Shown one piece after another: positions 45,101-57,928 of a stretch of DNA of 64,000 nt (position 1 is the stretch's first letter; each line of letters begins with the position of its first letter). The stretch spans positions 82,322-146,321 of the forward strand of contig BCIH01000018.1 of the NCBI GenBank assembly GCA_002897115.2, written 5' to 3'. Under the pieces are notes generated by a model. That model had not been told where the DNA came from and searched no databases. It saw only the letters and a program-made list of their open reading frames with translations. The position numbers and the translations under genes were made by a program. The DNA comes from Prototheca cutis (taxonomy: Eukaryota; Chlorophyta; Trebouxiophyceae; Chlorellales; Chlorellaceae).

Positions 45101-48100
45101 TATAACAGATGCCGCGTGCAGCTGGCTGCCCACGCCCACTGCCTGGCCGGCAGGGCCCCCGTGGCGTCCAGCGCGACACTCAGACCCCGCAACAGCCGCA
45201 CGAGCGCGGCATCGTCCTCGACCCTGCGTGCCATGCGGAACAACTCCTGCGCCAGTATGGCAAGGTCGCCTGCCAACGCCCGAAGCATTGCTGAATCGGA
45301 GAGCGTAGCACTGGGCTGCTGACTGGCGATTGGTGGTGCTGTTGTGCTGGATGGGGGGCCAACTGATACTAATGGCACAGGCTCCGTGGCCCCGGCGGCC
45401 ACGGCTTCGACGATGCTCACCGTGCCTGGTGCCGTCACACCACCACCACAACTAGTACCACCCCCACCATTGCCCGGGTGGTCGAGCATGGCGGCGAGGA
45501 GAGCGCGCAGCGTGCACAGCGCTGCGCGGGCAACGCCCAGGGCCAGCCCGTGCTCCGGATCGGCGTCGTCGAGGCGCATGCCGCCGGCGTCCAGTGGCAG
45601 CGACCGCTCCAGGGACAGCAACGCTGCCGCGGTGTCGCGCAGCGTGCACAGCGCGTCCAATGCCCCACGGTAGGGTCGCTGTAGTGGTTGGCGCCGGTTG
45701 TCCCTGGCACCTCCAATGGCGGCGGCGTTGGTTTTGTCATCATTTCCGACTGCATCGCATGCCGCCAGCGAGCGGAACAGTGCCATCCATCCGTGGGATG
45801 GCTGACCACAGCCAGGTTCCGACCCTGGCTCCACCCCGGTTCGACCACCACCAGATCCCGTGCCTTGCAGCTCGTGGGCCGCACCAGACATCCGGCTCCA
45901 GCTGGCCAGCACGGCGGAAGCAAGGCGCAGGTGGCACTGGAAAGCGCGCACGCCGTCGCCAGCCTCGCCCGCGGCGGCCAGCAGCCGGCGCAGGGCCCTC
46001 GTCCACAGCCGGGGCCGGGGCGGCGCGCTGGGGTCAAACCGCGCGGGGCCCAGCAGCGCCGGCGCGAGCTGCTCCAGCACCGCTTGCGCCGAGCCCGCGG
46101 CGGGTGGAGATGATCGTCCCTGGGAAGACCGGGCAGGCGTGGCGGCCTCGTCAGCGACTGGATTGCCAGCCGCTGGCAATGGCCCTGGAGCTGCGCTGGC
46201 ACTTGCGCGATCATGTCCAGCGCCCGTGCTTGCACTCTTGTCGACAGCTCTGGCTGTCACCATCGCCGCCATCATATCACCGCCACCAGTATCATCTTCC
46301 GGCGCCCATTCGACGGCCACGCCTGCACCGACTGCCCCGCCCCGCCGAGCCAACACGCCTTCCAGCATGCGCTTGAGTTCCAGTGCCTCGAGCCGCGCTC
46401 GGACGGCCGCCGGGCAGAGCTCGGCGTCCACACGCCAGTGTGGCTCTGTTATCGAAAAGGTGGGACCTCTGGCCGGTACAAGTGACGCTTGTTCGACACT
46501 GTTGCTGTCATCGCGCTCTGCACCGTCACCCACTCTGGGTGCCAGCGCCTCCAAAATAACTCGTGCTGCGTCGTCACGTCCAGCGACCTGGTGCAGTCGC
46601 GCCGTCGCCCATAGCCACCGCAGATTGATGACCGAGGCAGAGCCTGATTCAGTCTCATGTATGGAATCTGGTTGCGTGCTGTAGGGAGCTGGCCCCCCGT
46701 CGGGCGTCGTCGCTCGCGGCGGCTCTGCAACCACTGCCTGTTGCCGCTCGCCATGCAACCGTTGCCAAAGGAGTAGGGTCTGGCAGCACGAGGCTCGCTC
46801 GGCCGGCGAAGGCCGCGGCAACGCTCGCAGTGCCGCCCGTAGCACCGGCGACACATCACTAGTATCGTCGTGGGACGCTCCAAGAGCATCTCTGATCGCC
46901 TCATCTGAGGGACCCAGTCCAGCCTCGGAGGACGGCTGCTGCTCGATGGCGGCGCCCTTGCCGGAAGACCAGCCCTTTGCCGTGGGGTTGTGCTCGGAAC
47001 CAGGAGTTGCGGCAGGCTGCTCGCCGCCACGATTCGCGGTCTCTGCGCTCCTCTCCTCCCTTTCTTCCTCCTCGTCACCCTCGAGCTCCAGGTCGTCAAT
47101 CCCAGCTTCGGCGAGGGCGAGGCAGGCGTCTGGCGGCAGCGGCGGCGCCCCGCCACCTGCGCTCTGTGTCTCGTACCACTCCCGCACAAAGAGCACCAGT
47201 ACCTCCACTGCGCGGCGAGCAGAGCAAGACACAAGAGTGGCATCCCGTTCCTGCCCATCCTCGGCCCTCAAAACCCGGCCCAGCGCGGCACCTCGGCCGT
47301 CGCTGCACAGCAGCGTCAGAACCTGGACTGCCAACGAGTACGGGTCAAAGCACGGCGCATCATCGGCTTTCGAGGCAGACAGTTGGCGCCACAGCTGTGC
47401 TTCAACCACAGCGGCTTCAGTTACTGCTGCCCATCCTGTGGCAATTCTCCCGGCGCTGCCAGCTGACGATGGGTCGTCTTTGGTCCGTTCATCTTCTACC
47501 ATCGAGGTAGTGGTGGTGTCTTCTGCTCTCACGCCCCGGTCCGTCAAAACCGGCGTGCCTGGAAAAAGCGGCATCAGGCCATCCAGCTCGTCCATCACGA
47601 CCGCCGCCCACGCCGCCGGGCCGGCGGGCACATCGTCGTCGGTGGCAGAGCCCCTTTTCCGTGCCCTGAAATGGTTGGCATCAATGAGCACGGGGTTGCA
47701 AGGTTTTGTGGTGGTTTCGTTCGACACCTGTGTGCACACTCAATCCTCTCCAGTCCTTGCCAAGCAATTACCAAGCCGCCTTCCAAGCCCAAGTCAAGGA
47801 CACAGCCCGTTCTAGCCTCCCCCAATAGAAAACAGCAGGCACTCACTTGGCTCGAGTCCTGCTTGCCATCGCCGCCGGCGTCCCGGCGGCTACTGCCGCT
47901 GCATCGTCGGCCTCGGATTGCAAGTCTACCGCTCCCGCAGCCAGCCGGCTTGCCCCGGTGCCGGCGTTGGGGTTGGAAGCGGCAGGAGAAGCGTCAATAA
48001 TCCCTCGCGCGACAGCATTGATTTGCTCAGCAGCAGAGGTGCTCTCCACCTGCTGCAGCTGATCGCAGCGGTGTTCGGGTTCAAGAGGCGCCTGGTCAGT

Positions 48101-48647
48101 GTTCCCTGGCACCACCAGCCGCAGTCGCTCTGGTGCAAATTCCAGCCCATCGTCGTCGTCGTCGCCGCCCTTTTCAGCATTCTGGGCCGACTCCAAGGCG
48201 ATAAACCCCGCAGCCGCGAGGCAGACAGCTGTCCAGCCGGGCTGCAGCACTGCCGTCCCAATGGCTGGCGAAGGAACTGCCTGGGGAGCCGTGTCAAAGG
48301 CTGGGCCCGGCATCAGTCGCGCCGGCGGGATCCCATCAGGGCCCGGAATTCTGTCACCGACATGCGCCGCGATGGCGCCCGCTTTTCTGGCCAGCGTCGG
48401 GTGCCCCGGGTCAAGCGCCAGGCCTCGCTCTGCAGCCCACCGAGCCAGCGCCCAGCGCCGCTGCTGTGCCGCCTGCATCATCGTAGCGGTTTGGGTGGCA
48501 CACTCAGTCAATCAACTTGGTTGGCTGCTGCCAGTTGTGCAGCCATCCGGGGGTGGGGGGCACGATAGGTCGAAGTCACAGCTCCTCCTCCAGTGAACCC
48601 TAACATTCCCAACTGCCATTTGAAGAGACTACCGCCCACTTCTCCCC

Positions 48648-48696
<49 letters not shown>

Positions 48697-49338
48697 CAAA
48701 AACACAAGAAACATACCAGGGTGGCCAGGCGGCTGAGCAGGATGACATCGCCGGCGCCGCCGGCATCCACAGCCTGGCAGTAGTAGTCTAGCGCCTCGAG
48801 GGCCCGCTCCGGCTCGGCGGCCAGGAGTGCCCCCAGCTGCTTCAGTGCCAGCAGGCGCAGCGTGACCAGGTGCTCTGAAGCCGCGGCCTGCACCGGGGTT
48901 TCTGCCAGCAGCGCGCGCAGGAGGGCCTGCGGGGCGGGGATTGATGTCGCTTGTGCATGGGGAGGGAGGAGTGCAGGCCCTAGGAGCAAACGTTTCCCTG
49001 GTAACCGATGCGACAAAAGGGGCTGCAGGGCATTGATCTTGGAACCGTAAGCCATGAGCCTGCTGCAGGGGTGTCGCTGCGGTGGTACGCGAGTCGCGGG
49101 CCGCCGATCGACCTAGTCAGCCGGGTGGGGGCCCAGATCAGAGGCACTGCAATATGCTCCTCCCGCACGCCCTCACCTCGGCCTCATCCCTGTCTCCTCG
49201 TTTGGCATGGATCAATGCGGTCTCGAATCCCTCCTGGATACGCGACTCCAGGGCTTCGGCCGTCTCGCCATGCTGCTCCTCGGCCCCGGGTCCCGGCCCA
49301 GTGGCGTTTATCGCCGAGAACCCCCGGAGCCGCACCAT
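39102..49338 (-). CDS. Calcineurin-binding protein 1 (CABIN1)-like TPR protein
   Basis: Thirteen exons fit in phase: 49338-49177, 48926-48717, 48502-47847, 47665-44737, 44549-44255, 44054-43774, 43567-43536, 43457-43277, 43194-42705, 42551-42398, 42205-39904, 39800-39721, 39492-39102; about 2720 residues. The start (MVRLRGFSAINATG, then TPR-like helices ALKQLGALLAAEPERALEAL and RRWALARWAAERGLALDPGH) matches plant and animal CABIN1. RQYLMRDVLAAMHWCLARDK and SRAKQTWVFNMFPIEAGD match its conserved central block. The rest is Ala/Gly/Asp-rich. CABIN1 works with HIRA in H3.3 deposition. The last two exons begin at an ATG (39824) and could instead be a separate small gene; in-phase GTGGGT...TGCAG splice sites favour joining. 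Exons 7 and 8 are small and least certain. Confidence 0.8.
44209..44229. repeat. C21 homopolymer in CABIN1-like intron
   Basis: Twenty-one C on the plus strand; in the sense direction a G21 run near the 5' end of intron 5. Confidence 0.85.
48660..48694. repeat. (AC)n microsatellite in CABIN1-like intron
   Basis: About 17 AC units on the plus strand, so (GT)n in sense, just behind the intron 2 donor. Confidence 0.85.
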
Positions 49339-49891
49339 GTGACGGGGCCTGCCTCCCTCCCGCTGTCACATGGCCCACATTATTAAATTGCGCATTGAAG
49401 ATCGCCGTTTATGGCGCTCAGAGATCGGGAGAAATGGCTGCAAGGGTCCTGATCGGCAAAGGTATTAGATTTTAGACATTCGCGATGGGCCTCCGCCAAT
49501 CGCAGGGCTCGTCTCCACGACGTAACCCCCCCCGGGATTCTTTGAGCCCAGCGCTTATGCCTCAATGAAATGGTGAATGCTAAGAGGTTACAAACCAATG
49601 CCTCATGCAAGCGAGGAGATTCGGCAGACATCATGACACATGCCGCCAGGCAAGCAAGCATGGCCGATGCAACGACCGTTATGGCTGCTCTATCATGGGC
49701 TCCTCCTCACACACGCTGCGCACTCGATCCAACCAGCAGCGGTGCCAGATAATGAAATTCCTACCAGCGACTATGGATCCGGACACGTGCTGGTCGCAAA
49801 ATTGGAGCATTGGCAGGGGTTGATGGGGTCACCGAGCGGTGTCCCGCAACACATTGGGCCCCCCCTTCCAGCGCGATATGCACCAGGGGCT
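49339..49891. other. Intergenic region
   Basis: 553 bases between the CABIN1-like start and the F-box gene end, both on the minus strand. Promoter of CABIN1-like expected; nothing else recognised. Confidence 0.5.
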
Positions 49892-51931
49892 CTAGGCTCT
49901 GGGGTGCTTCTGAAACTCAAGGTACTGCCGGGCTCGTCCAGACAGCCTGACAAATGATGCTGCATCGTCCGAAGTGAAAAGGAAGACGTCTTTCTCCACC
50001 AAACTCTTGAACCAAACGGGGGGCGGCGGGTCGGCGACTGCGCGCAGCGTCGCCAGCAGTGCCCTCCCGGCGTCGCGTGCAGCGTCAGTTTCCAGCGGCA
50101 AAAATTCCTCATGATTGTACATGGGGCCATGTTCTTCCCGGTCGGGCCCGTCATCTCTGCTGGCCCAGAGCTCGTCCCTCCCCATATGCTGCATTGTGGT
50201 ATGGGTGTGGGTGCCAGGTGGGGGAGTGGGATTGCCACGGTTGGGAGAGGGGCGCATGCTGTTGCTGGCACATCAGTGGCATCCTTGCAATGCAGCGGCA
50301 AGGTCCACGGATGCCATGTCAGCCCTAGAGACAAGCTGACTGTCATCGCCCCTCCACCCACCCACACCACTCCTCAGAGACGCCCGTGCCCGCACACGCA
50401 CGTATCGAACAATCAGGCCGGGCGGGCCCTGCGGCGTGGCCAGCACAGACACCATCGCCAGCAGGCGGCTGTGACCCTTGCAGTGGTAGAGCCCCACTGC
50501 GCCGTAGCCCTGGCTCGGCAGCGTGCCAGTCGAGCAAAGGCTGCGGCCCAGCAGCTTCACGAGGCGGATGCAGCAAAGCTGGCGGTCTTCTGGCCGCCTG
50601 GGCCCTCCAGGTGTCTGGCCCGACCCTGGCTGTTGCACGCTAGCCCGGTGGAAAGCATCGTAGGCCGCGTCAAACGCCCGTTGGTGGCACGCCTCCTCCT
50701 GGCAGGGTTTGGGGCTCTCAAAAAGAGACGGGTCAGTGCCTGCAATCGCCAGCAGCGCCAACAGGCATGCGTATCGTCCCTGACCAGAACTGGGAGGCGC
50801 ATTGCATGCACTGCCAGTGATGCGCTGCACCCAAGGCCCCACCCAGGTCCATGCCGTAGCCCTGCCCAGGAAGGACCAAGAAGACAGCACGCACCGTCTG
50901 GCCATGCTGACTGACGGGTTTGGAAGTGATGCGCAGATCCAAGTGAACGCACCCGTCTCTTTTGCAGAGCTCTTCCTTCACATGCACCCTGTGTGAGCTG
51001 TTCCCGCTGGGGGAAGGGAATGCAAAGTCTGAGCCAGGTTTGAAGCTGAGTCAACGAAACGGTCCACACAGCAATTGCGTGCGACAGCTGCAATCACAGG
51101 CAGCCAGGTAGCCTCCCGGCACGAACACCGCAACCGTCGCAAGTATGGAAGCATGTGTGATTCCTGGGGCGCAAGCATGCAGCCACCCCCCATCCTCTTC
51201 ACACGCGCAGACTGAGGCGCGTGCCCCAGGTACGCACCCTGGCGCGACGGTGAGAGCCCGGTTGCATGGCAGTTTGCGCAGATATGCCCTCTCGATGTGT
51301 CTGTCCCAGTCCACAATGCGGACAGCGAGACCCCGAGGGCCCACAGTGACGGAAGCGATCAAGTACTCGATTCCGCCCCAATAACTCCGCGCCACCCACA
51401 CGCCGGCACAGCGTCCCCAGCCAGCCAGAATAAAATAAAGGGTCCTATGTGCGGTGCGATTGGCTGGTCTCAAAAGACATGCACATTGGTGCCACACAGG
51501 TCTAAAGGGCAACAGAAACCGCTGTGGGCTCGCAAACTTTGCGAGTGTAGGCGCCATCACAGACATCCCCAGGCTCGACGGCGCCCACTCGCCTCAAAGA
51601 TGCAATTGTAACAACTGCATCCTTGGCATTGAAGCAGGAAACGGCATGCCCGTGCCTCCCCTCAACTGGGGCCATACCTGTAGTCGACCACCGGCTTCTC
51701 CGCAGCTTCCTGTTGTGCGTGGCCAGCCCTCCACGCTCCAATGATGTCCTCCAGCACGAGGTCGCAGCGCTTTGCCTGCTCCTCGCACAGGCCCTGCCAT
51801 ATCCGCTCGTCCTCTAGCTGACTTCTGATAGAGTTGGAGGTCTGCAGCAGCGCGTCAACGTCGCGTCCATCCAGGTGGCACAGCACGCCCCCCCACTCAG
51901 TCCAGCTGAGGTGGGAGAGGGAAGTCATCAT
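49892..51931 (-). CDS. F-box protein
   Basis: Five exons (51931-51678, 51468-51238, 50988-50895, 50824-50366, 50188-49892) give 444 residues. The N-terminus reads WTEWGGVLCHLDGRDVDALL, then QTSNSIRSQLEDERIWQGLC, an F-box in the usual place with the typical trailing W-x2-LC. The next exon (RTLYFILAGWGRCAGVWVAR, ASVTVGPRGLAVRIVDWDRH) resembles the region after the F-box in plant proteins that read Y-R plus G-x-W strands. The remainder is not recognised. By family it should link SKP1-CUL1 to a substrate for ubiquitination. The start uses the first of two adjacent ATGs. Confidence 0.65.
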
Positions 51932-52389
51932 GCAGGGCCACACGCCAACCGCAGCTATGCGATGCAGCTGTCCACATTCATGGCTCAATGTGTCTAAACC
52001 ATATGGGGGTTTGTATACGCTGCAGGTGCGGTCCTGAAATGGGCGCCCCGCGATCGTCCAGCTTGAATGTCGCGTGTACTAGCCAGCGCCCGCTTGCATT
52101 TTGGGAGGAGGGAATCATTAGAAACGCACAGATGCCATGCACACGTTTTCGTGCGCTTCATGATGTTGGAGACCCCTCGTGACAGCGCGTGGGAGGGAGG
52201 ACTTCCTAGTTTAACATTTGCCATGACCCGGCCCTGGCCGGCGCCCCTCCCGTTCGCTTGTGGAGAATCCCGATCTAAAGACCTCCCCACGATTTCCGAA
52301 AGATCGCCGAATTCCGGCCCCGCAACGACACTGTTCAGACAAGCAGAGTCAGTGTGTTCGTTTGGATTCATTATGTGCACATAGGACTC
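51932..52389. other. Divergent promoter region (F-box / ClpR4)
   Basis: 458 bases between divergent start codons. The ClpR4 frame is open upstream to 52354, so an earlier start there is possible. No motif recognised. Confidence 0.45.
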
Positions 52390-53955
52390 ATGCAGGGCTC
52401 GGCAGCACCCATGGATGGCTGCCCCCGGGCGGTGAGCCACCTGTGCAGGCCCGCCCCGAGAGCCACATGGTCCCGCACGCCTTTTTCTGCCACAACGAGC
52501 GCCAAACCTTGGAAGAGATCTATTCATGATGCGAAGGCGGCAGCGAAGGAGAGCATGTGGCTTCACCAGGTCCTTGAGCCCTCCGAGGAGGACTCGGAGC
52601 TTGAGGTTGAGCTGGCTCCCGAGTTTGGCCTCAGTGGCCCCCAGATGCGTCTGCTGGGCCTGACCAATCCCGACGTCGGCAGTACTATTGAGCCGGTAAG
52701 AAAAGATGGGCGTGTGTGCGATGTTCTCCCGTGTCTGTACTGTTCATGGCATGGTGATGGAGAGGTGGCCCTGGCAGGGCGGCTGGGCTGTGACCCTGCG
52801 CACCGGTGAACAGAGGTAGGACCTCCTCCCTCGCTGATCCTCACCGCACAGGACTCACTCTCCGCCATTTCCTGGTACTCGGGGCCGGACATGGTGTGTG
52901 AGGCCAATGGGCAGCCTGTGGCCATGGCTCGCCGAGGACGGCTCGGCCGCGGTCGGCCCACCCTCGGTTACGGCCAGCGCGGTCGGCGCGGCCGGCGCAA
53001 CAAGCCCCCGGACCTGCCCTCTAGACTCCTGGACAGCCGCATCTGCTACATCGGCATGCCGGTGCGTGGGGCTGTGGGTGATCGGGCTTGTCTGCTGTTT
53101 AATTTTTTGTTTGGGGGTGGGGTGGGGGGGGGGGGGGGTTGTTGGGGGGGGGGGGGGGGGGGGGGGGGGGTTCTTGATGTGCACGTCAAATGGGGTTGTT
53201 CATGATGCCGCAAATACGGTGCTGTTTTTCTGCAGTCTAGAGCAGCACACCATGTCACCTTATCATTCACGAAGTAGCCGGCCCCCCCTTTTCACGCGGA
53301 CAAATATGCACAGTTGGTGTCATCGGTGACGGAACTGGTAATGACGGAGCTGTTGTGGCTCAACTATGATTCTCGGGAAAAACCTGTGTACATCTACATC
53401 AACTCCATCGGCTCCCAGACACAGCTGGGCGAGGTGCTTGGTCTGGAGACGGAAGCTGCAGCCATCTTGGACACCATGGCCTACATCGCTCCAGACATCT
53501 ACACGCTGGTGATCGGCGAGGCCCGGGGCAACGCGGCGCTGCTGGCGGCCAGCGGGACCAAGGGGTGTCGCTACGCCATGCCTCACGCGCGGCTGCAAAC
53601 GTGCCCGCCCCGCATCAACCGCACCTGGGGCGTTACCAAGGATCTCATGATCTGGGCCAACGAGCTCGAGGCCAACACACAGGTGTTTGTCGAGTTTATG
53701 AGCCGCGCCACGGGCAAAGACACCCGCACCATACGCAAGGACATGGGCCGGGACAAGTGGTACTCCCCGGAAAAGGCCATCGAGTACGGCCTGCTGGACC
53801 ACGTCCTCCAGAAACGCCAGCCCACACGCCTGGGGACCAAGGGCAGGATCGAAGCGCGTGCGTTTGGCAAGCCAGCCATCAAGCCGCCTGCAGCGGAGAC
53901 CCGGCTGGTAGTCAGGCCCGCAGAAAGCGAGGACGAGCCACAGACAGGCGTCTGA
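52390..53955 (+). CDS. CLPR4: Plastid Clp protease inactive subunit ClpR4
   Basis: Three exons (52390-52695, 52852-53061, 53314-53955; all phase 0) encode 385 residues. The Arg/Ser/Thr-rich first 40 residues look like a transit peptide. The ClpP fold is clear: PPDLPSRLLDSRICYIGMPL, TELLWLNYDSREKPVYIYIN, ETEAAAILDTMAYI, RINRTWGVTKDLMIWANELE and KWYSPEKAIEYGLLDHV, closest to plant ClpR4. The catalytic Ser position is replaced (IGEARGNAALLAASG) and the His motif is lost (MPHARLQTCPP), so it is a ClpR-type inactive subunit of the plastid ClpPR ring. The C-terminal extension is Arg/Glu-rich. Intron 2 is G-run-rich. Confidence 0.93.
53124..53170. repeat. G15 and G27 runs in ClpR4 intron
   Basis: Two G runs (53124-53138 and 53144-53170) split by TTGTT, in the sense strand of ClpR4 intron 2, about 60 bases behind the donor. 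Confidence 0.85.
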
Positions 53956-54413
53956 GCGGTTTTGGAGATTTTGGTTTTCTCGACCCCTCAAGTTGGATCA
54001 ACGGAGGGTGGGGGGCACTAAATCACATGCTGCGGTCCTCTCACTGTCGCTATGAATCCTTTTTCCGTATTAACCCTGAGTAGCAGGGATTGTCCAGAGT
54101 CGTCGTTGGCAACGCATGTTTCCTCGACAGCGGCGCCCTGCCAATTCACTGTCGTTGTTCACAGGATGATCCGATGCTATCTGATCGTGTCCCCTATGCC
54201 TCCTGTAACCCCACAAAAAAAACCCACTGCGAAATTCTGTGACAACTGATTCACAACAGGTGCTTCACGACTGTGCAGTTTTAGAATCCCATAGATGGCC
54301 AGGCAGCACCACGGCAACGTAGTGAGTGCTGGTGCGCTCACGCGGACGGGGGTGCAGCGCCACTGGCGGCGGCTGCACTCCCGAGCCACAGGCGTCCCTC
54401 CTCCAGGTTGATT
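53956..54413. other. Convergent intergenic region
   Basis: 458 bases between ClpR4 and CCT1 3' ends, AT-richer than the surroundings. The minus strand carries short open frames without recognisable product. Confidence 0.5.
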
Positions 54414-56111
54414 CTACTCATCGCCTCCCTCCTCCGGCTCAGGGTCTAGGCGGATGAAATCATCGATCCGCAGGATCGTGATGGCCGCTTCGGTAGCAAA
54501 CTGTGCATTATTGGTGGGGTGTGTGTTGTGGTGTGCGCGCGTGTGTTATGAAGTTCATCCTTCTTTCCCGGCAGAGCCGCGCACATTGCCGGCCATACGC
54601 ACCCATCCTCCGTGCTGAGTATCCTCCACACCCTCAGAACAGAGCACACAGAAACACAAGCACCATAAAGCAACACTGCTTACCTGGAGGATCTTGATCT
54701 TGCTCAGGGCGGGCTCAAGCACGCCGGCCTCCACGCTGTCCCGAACGGTGCCGGCCATCAGGTCCAGTCCGCACCTCGCCAGATGCTTCTTCTCAGGCTT
54801 GGTCTGCAATATTGTGTGTGGGGGGGTGGGGAGGGGGGGTTGTCATGCTGCTCCAAAGCGCATAAAAGGCTCCAAAACTTCAAAATGACCCAAGCAACCC
54901 ACACCTGGGCAGTATAGTGGTAGGCACGGAGCTTTGCGACGAGGTCGGTGGCGTCCTGGGCGGCGTTGACTGCCAGGGTCTTTGGAATCACGAGCAGGGC
55001 ATCTGCAAACTCGGCGATGGCCAGCTGCTCGCGGCCTCCCAGTGTGGTGGCAAAGCCTTCCAGGTAGACGTCGAGTGCGGCCTCGACGGCCCCACCCCCC
55101 GGCACGACCTGGCCGCTCTCCAGCACTCTCTTCACAATACACAGTGCGTCGTGCAGGGAGCGGTCCATTTCATCAAGCAGATAGCCGTTGGCGCCGCGGA
55201 GCAGGACGGTGGCGGCGCGGGTGGAGGCCGGGCGCCGGACCATGAGGATGTCAGACCCCGCCACGCTTTCCTCGGCGACTTCCTCCGCGGAGCCCAGGGC
55301 CGCGGGGTCAAATGTCTCCTCACCATCCATGTCTGCCAGCGTCGAAACAATGGTGGCCCCCGTGGCCTTGGCCACCCGCCGCAGGTCGTCCTTGGGCACG
55401 CGCCGCGCGGCGATGCACCCGGCCTCGACGAAATATTTCAACGACATGTCATCGATGCCCTTGGTGGTCAGGATGACGTTGGCCCCTGCCGCGATGATCT
55501 TCTGGATGCGTTCGCGCGTGATGTCCGACTCGCGGGCCCGAATCTTCTCCAGCTCCGCAGGATCGGAAACCAGGACCTGGACGCCCATGTGCATCCGCGC
55601 CTTTTGAAGGTTCATGTCCAGGCACGCGATGCGCGCGGGGCCGACGCGCTTGGGCATGCCCTGCGCCGCCCGACCAAGGTTGAGCGCGTAACCGTCCAGC
55701 AACCGACTCTCTCGCAGCGACTTGCCCTGCGCCTTCAAGATGTTGATCGCCGAAATCGGGCACTTGACTTTGCCCTCGGGGGAAGTCGTCTTCACAGCCA
55801 TCACTGTATTGGAGGGGTTCGGGGCTTTCCTTTTTGCGGGGGAGTTGTGTGGCGGGGGGAGTTTCATCCCTGGCAGGTCTGCTTAATACAGATGCCGTTC
55901 CAGGGAGCAAAAGCGCAACACCCCCCACCTTCAACAACGCAACCCACCGGCATTGACAACGATATCTCCGAAAAAGTCGGCTTCAGCGCCCAGGATCTTG
56001 GAGCTGAGCGATGTCCGGGCCGCATTGAGCAGTGTGTCCTTGCCTAGACTGTCCGTGGGCATGGCCAGGTTCTCCTCCACATACTTGCAAGCCTGTTTTG
56101 TGTGTGCGTGT

Positions 56112-56163
<52 letters not shown>

Positions 56164-57169
56164 GAAGAGTGCACGTTGGGGTATGGGCATCGTAATTTGC
56201 CTGGGTGCTGGCGCAGCCTTCGGTGGATGGTCACATCATAGCATTGCTCGGCTCCTCGGGAGGCGGTCATGCGAGAAAGTGGGACTCCGCAAGCTCCATG
56301 TCCCTTTCTGCCCTCCAAGGGACCCCGACCCAACCCCCAATAACATACACACCCCCGCGCACGCCATGCACGCTACGACCCACCTCGCGCATGGCGAGCC
56401 GGAAGCCACTGAGGATGTTGGTGGGGTGGATCTTGGCACGGACGAGATCGTTTCCGCGGCGGAGCAGCTCCGAGGCAAAGATGACCACGGAGGTGGTCCC
56501 ATCACCAACCTCCTGATCTTGCAGATCCGCCAGATCCACCAGGATCTACAGCAGTTTGGTTGTTAAGATGGGGTGGGTAGGTGTCATTGTTGGTGACCCA
56601 CATTGCTTCGTAATGTGGGCATCAAATATTAACAACATGCATCTATAGAACAGGGCCGCCCTTTCCAGCCCCATCCAGCTGTACTGGCTCAACCGGCCTC
56701 AGGCTCCACAGCAGTTTCCACTCGCGTGCAACACGCTCATATCATGCATGCCCCCTCGTCCCTTGCCTGCACAAACACTGCGCCCCTCAATGAACAGTCA
56801 CATGGCCCAGATTGTCAGCAACAGACCTTGGCGGCCGGGTGCTCAACCTCCAGCAGGCTGAGGATGGTGGCGCCGTCGTTGGAAATGGTCACGTCCCCAA
56901 TGTCGTCCACCAGCATCTGTAGAGGGGGGATGGTGGGGGGCATGGGAAGGCATGGCACAGCATTGCACGACCCGCCCTGACCCATGGCACACTCGAGATG
57001 CGGCCCGGTCCCCCCTGCACTTAGGTACCTTGTCCAGGCCCACGGGTCCCAGGCTGGATTTGAGGATGTTGGCCACGGCCATGACGGCAGTGGTATTCTG
57101 GGTCCTCACATCCTGGCCCGACGTCCGCTCGCCCGCGATGTGCAGCTGTGGGCCCGAGGCCCCCGACAT
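54414..57169 (-). CDS. CCT1: Cytosolic chaperonin subunit CCT1 (TCP-1 alpha)
   Basis: Seven exons (57169-57029, 56916-56827, 56545-56384, 56092-55948, 55803-54905, 54803-54684, 54500-54414) give 547 residues, the usual CCT length. Group II chaperonin motifs are [60 protein letters not shown] and [20 protein letters not shown]. The end ([14 protein letters not shown]) assigns the alpha subunit. It forms one position in the eight-subunit TRiC ring that folds actin and tubulin with ATP. Intron 3 has a G/T-rich 5' end and a sense C51 run ahead of its acceptor. Confidence 0.97.
56112..56162. repeat. G51 homopolymer (C51 in sense) in CCT1 intron 3
   Basis: Fifty-one uninterrupted G on the plus strand. 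In sense it is a C51 run ending about 19 bases before the intron 3 acceptor, followed by an ACACGCACACAC stretch. Confidence 0.85.
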
Positions 57170-57928
57170 CGGTGCTGTGGCGCGGTGGCTGCGAGGTGAT
57201 CAGCCGGGGTCCACGCCTGGCAGCAAGGCAACGCCGATCCCAGCACTGCCCAGCAGAATGATAAGTGAAATCAGATGGTTGGGGGGATTTCATGCAAGCG
57301 ATGCCAGGCGGTGCGCAGGTCCTTCCAGGCGCCGCTCGAATCGAGCTTTTAGTCAAAACCACCCGCGCGCACGGTGAGGTCCCGATGGGAGTGCGGGCAG
57401 GGGTACAGCGGTGGGGCCCGATCTGGGCATCGCAAGGCCCTCAGCCACCTCTCCCACTACCCAATTTTCAACTTGGTTTGACAATGCTAATTTTGCACGA
57501 GGCATGTTGAGGCGCGCGAGCGGCAGCTGGCGGCAACTTGTGAGCATCGGGGCGGGCACGTCTCGGGACCCGGAGGCCAGTTGAGCCGCTCGTGTCAGCT
57601 CTCCATTGTCGACGCCCCGCTGCTGGATGATCCACTTGGTGCATGCGGGTCCGCTCGTGAACTGCACAAGCCCCAGACAACGACACCTGGCAGCAGGCCG
57701 TGCGGTCATGCGGGGCCCAGGCCCATGGGGTTTAGCATTCGTGTCCTGCAGGCGCCTGTCAGCCGTGTTCAAAGCAGGCACGATGTAATGGGGGTGCATG
57801 GGCATGGTGGACTTGAAATATTGATGGAGCATTATGTCTGTTGTGCTGGGAGGACTGGCTGACCGCGGAGGGGCAATGTTGCGCATGCGAGTGCTGAGGT
57901 GGGCTGCCGGTCCCGCATCTGGGGATGC
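57170..57928. other. Divergent promoter region (CCT1 / Twinkle)
   Basis: 759 bases between divergent starts. The Twinkle frame has an in-frame GTG and open sequence back to 57899 only. No regulatory motif recognised. Confidence 0.5.
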
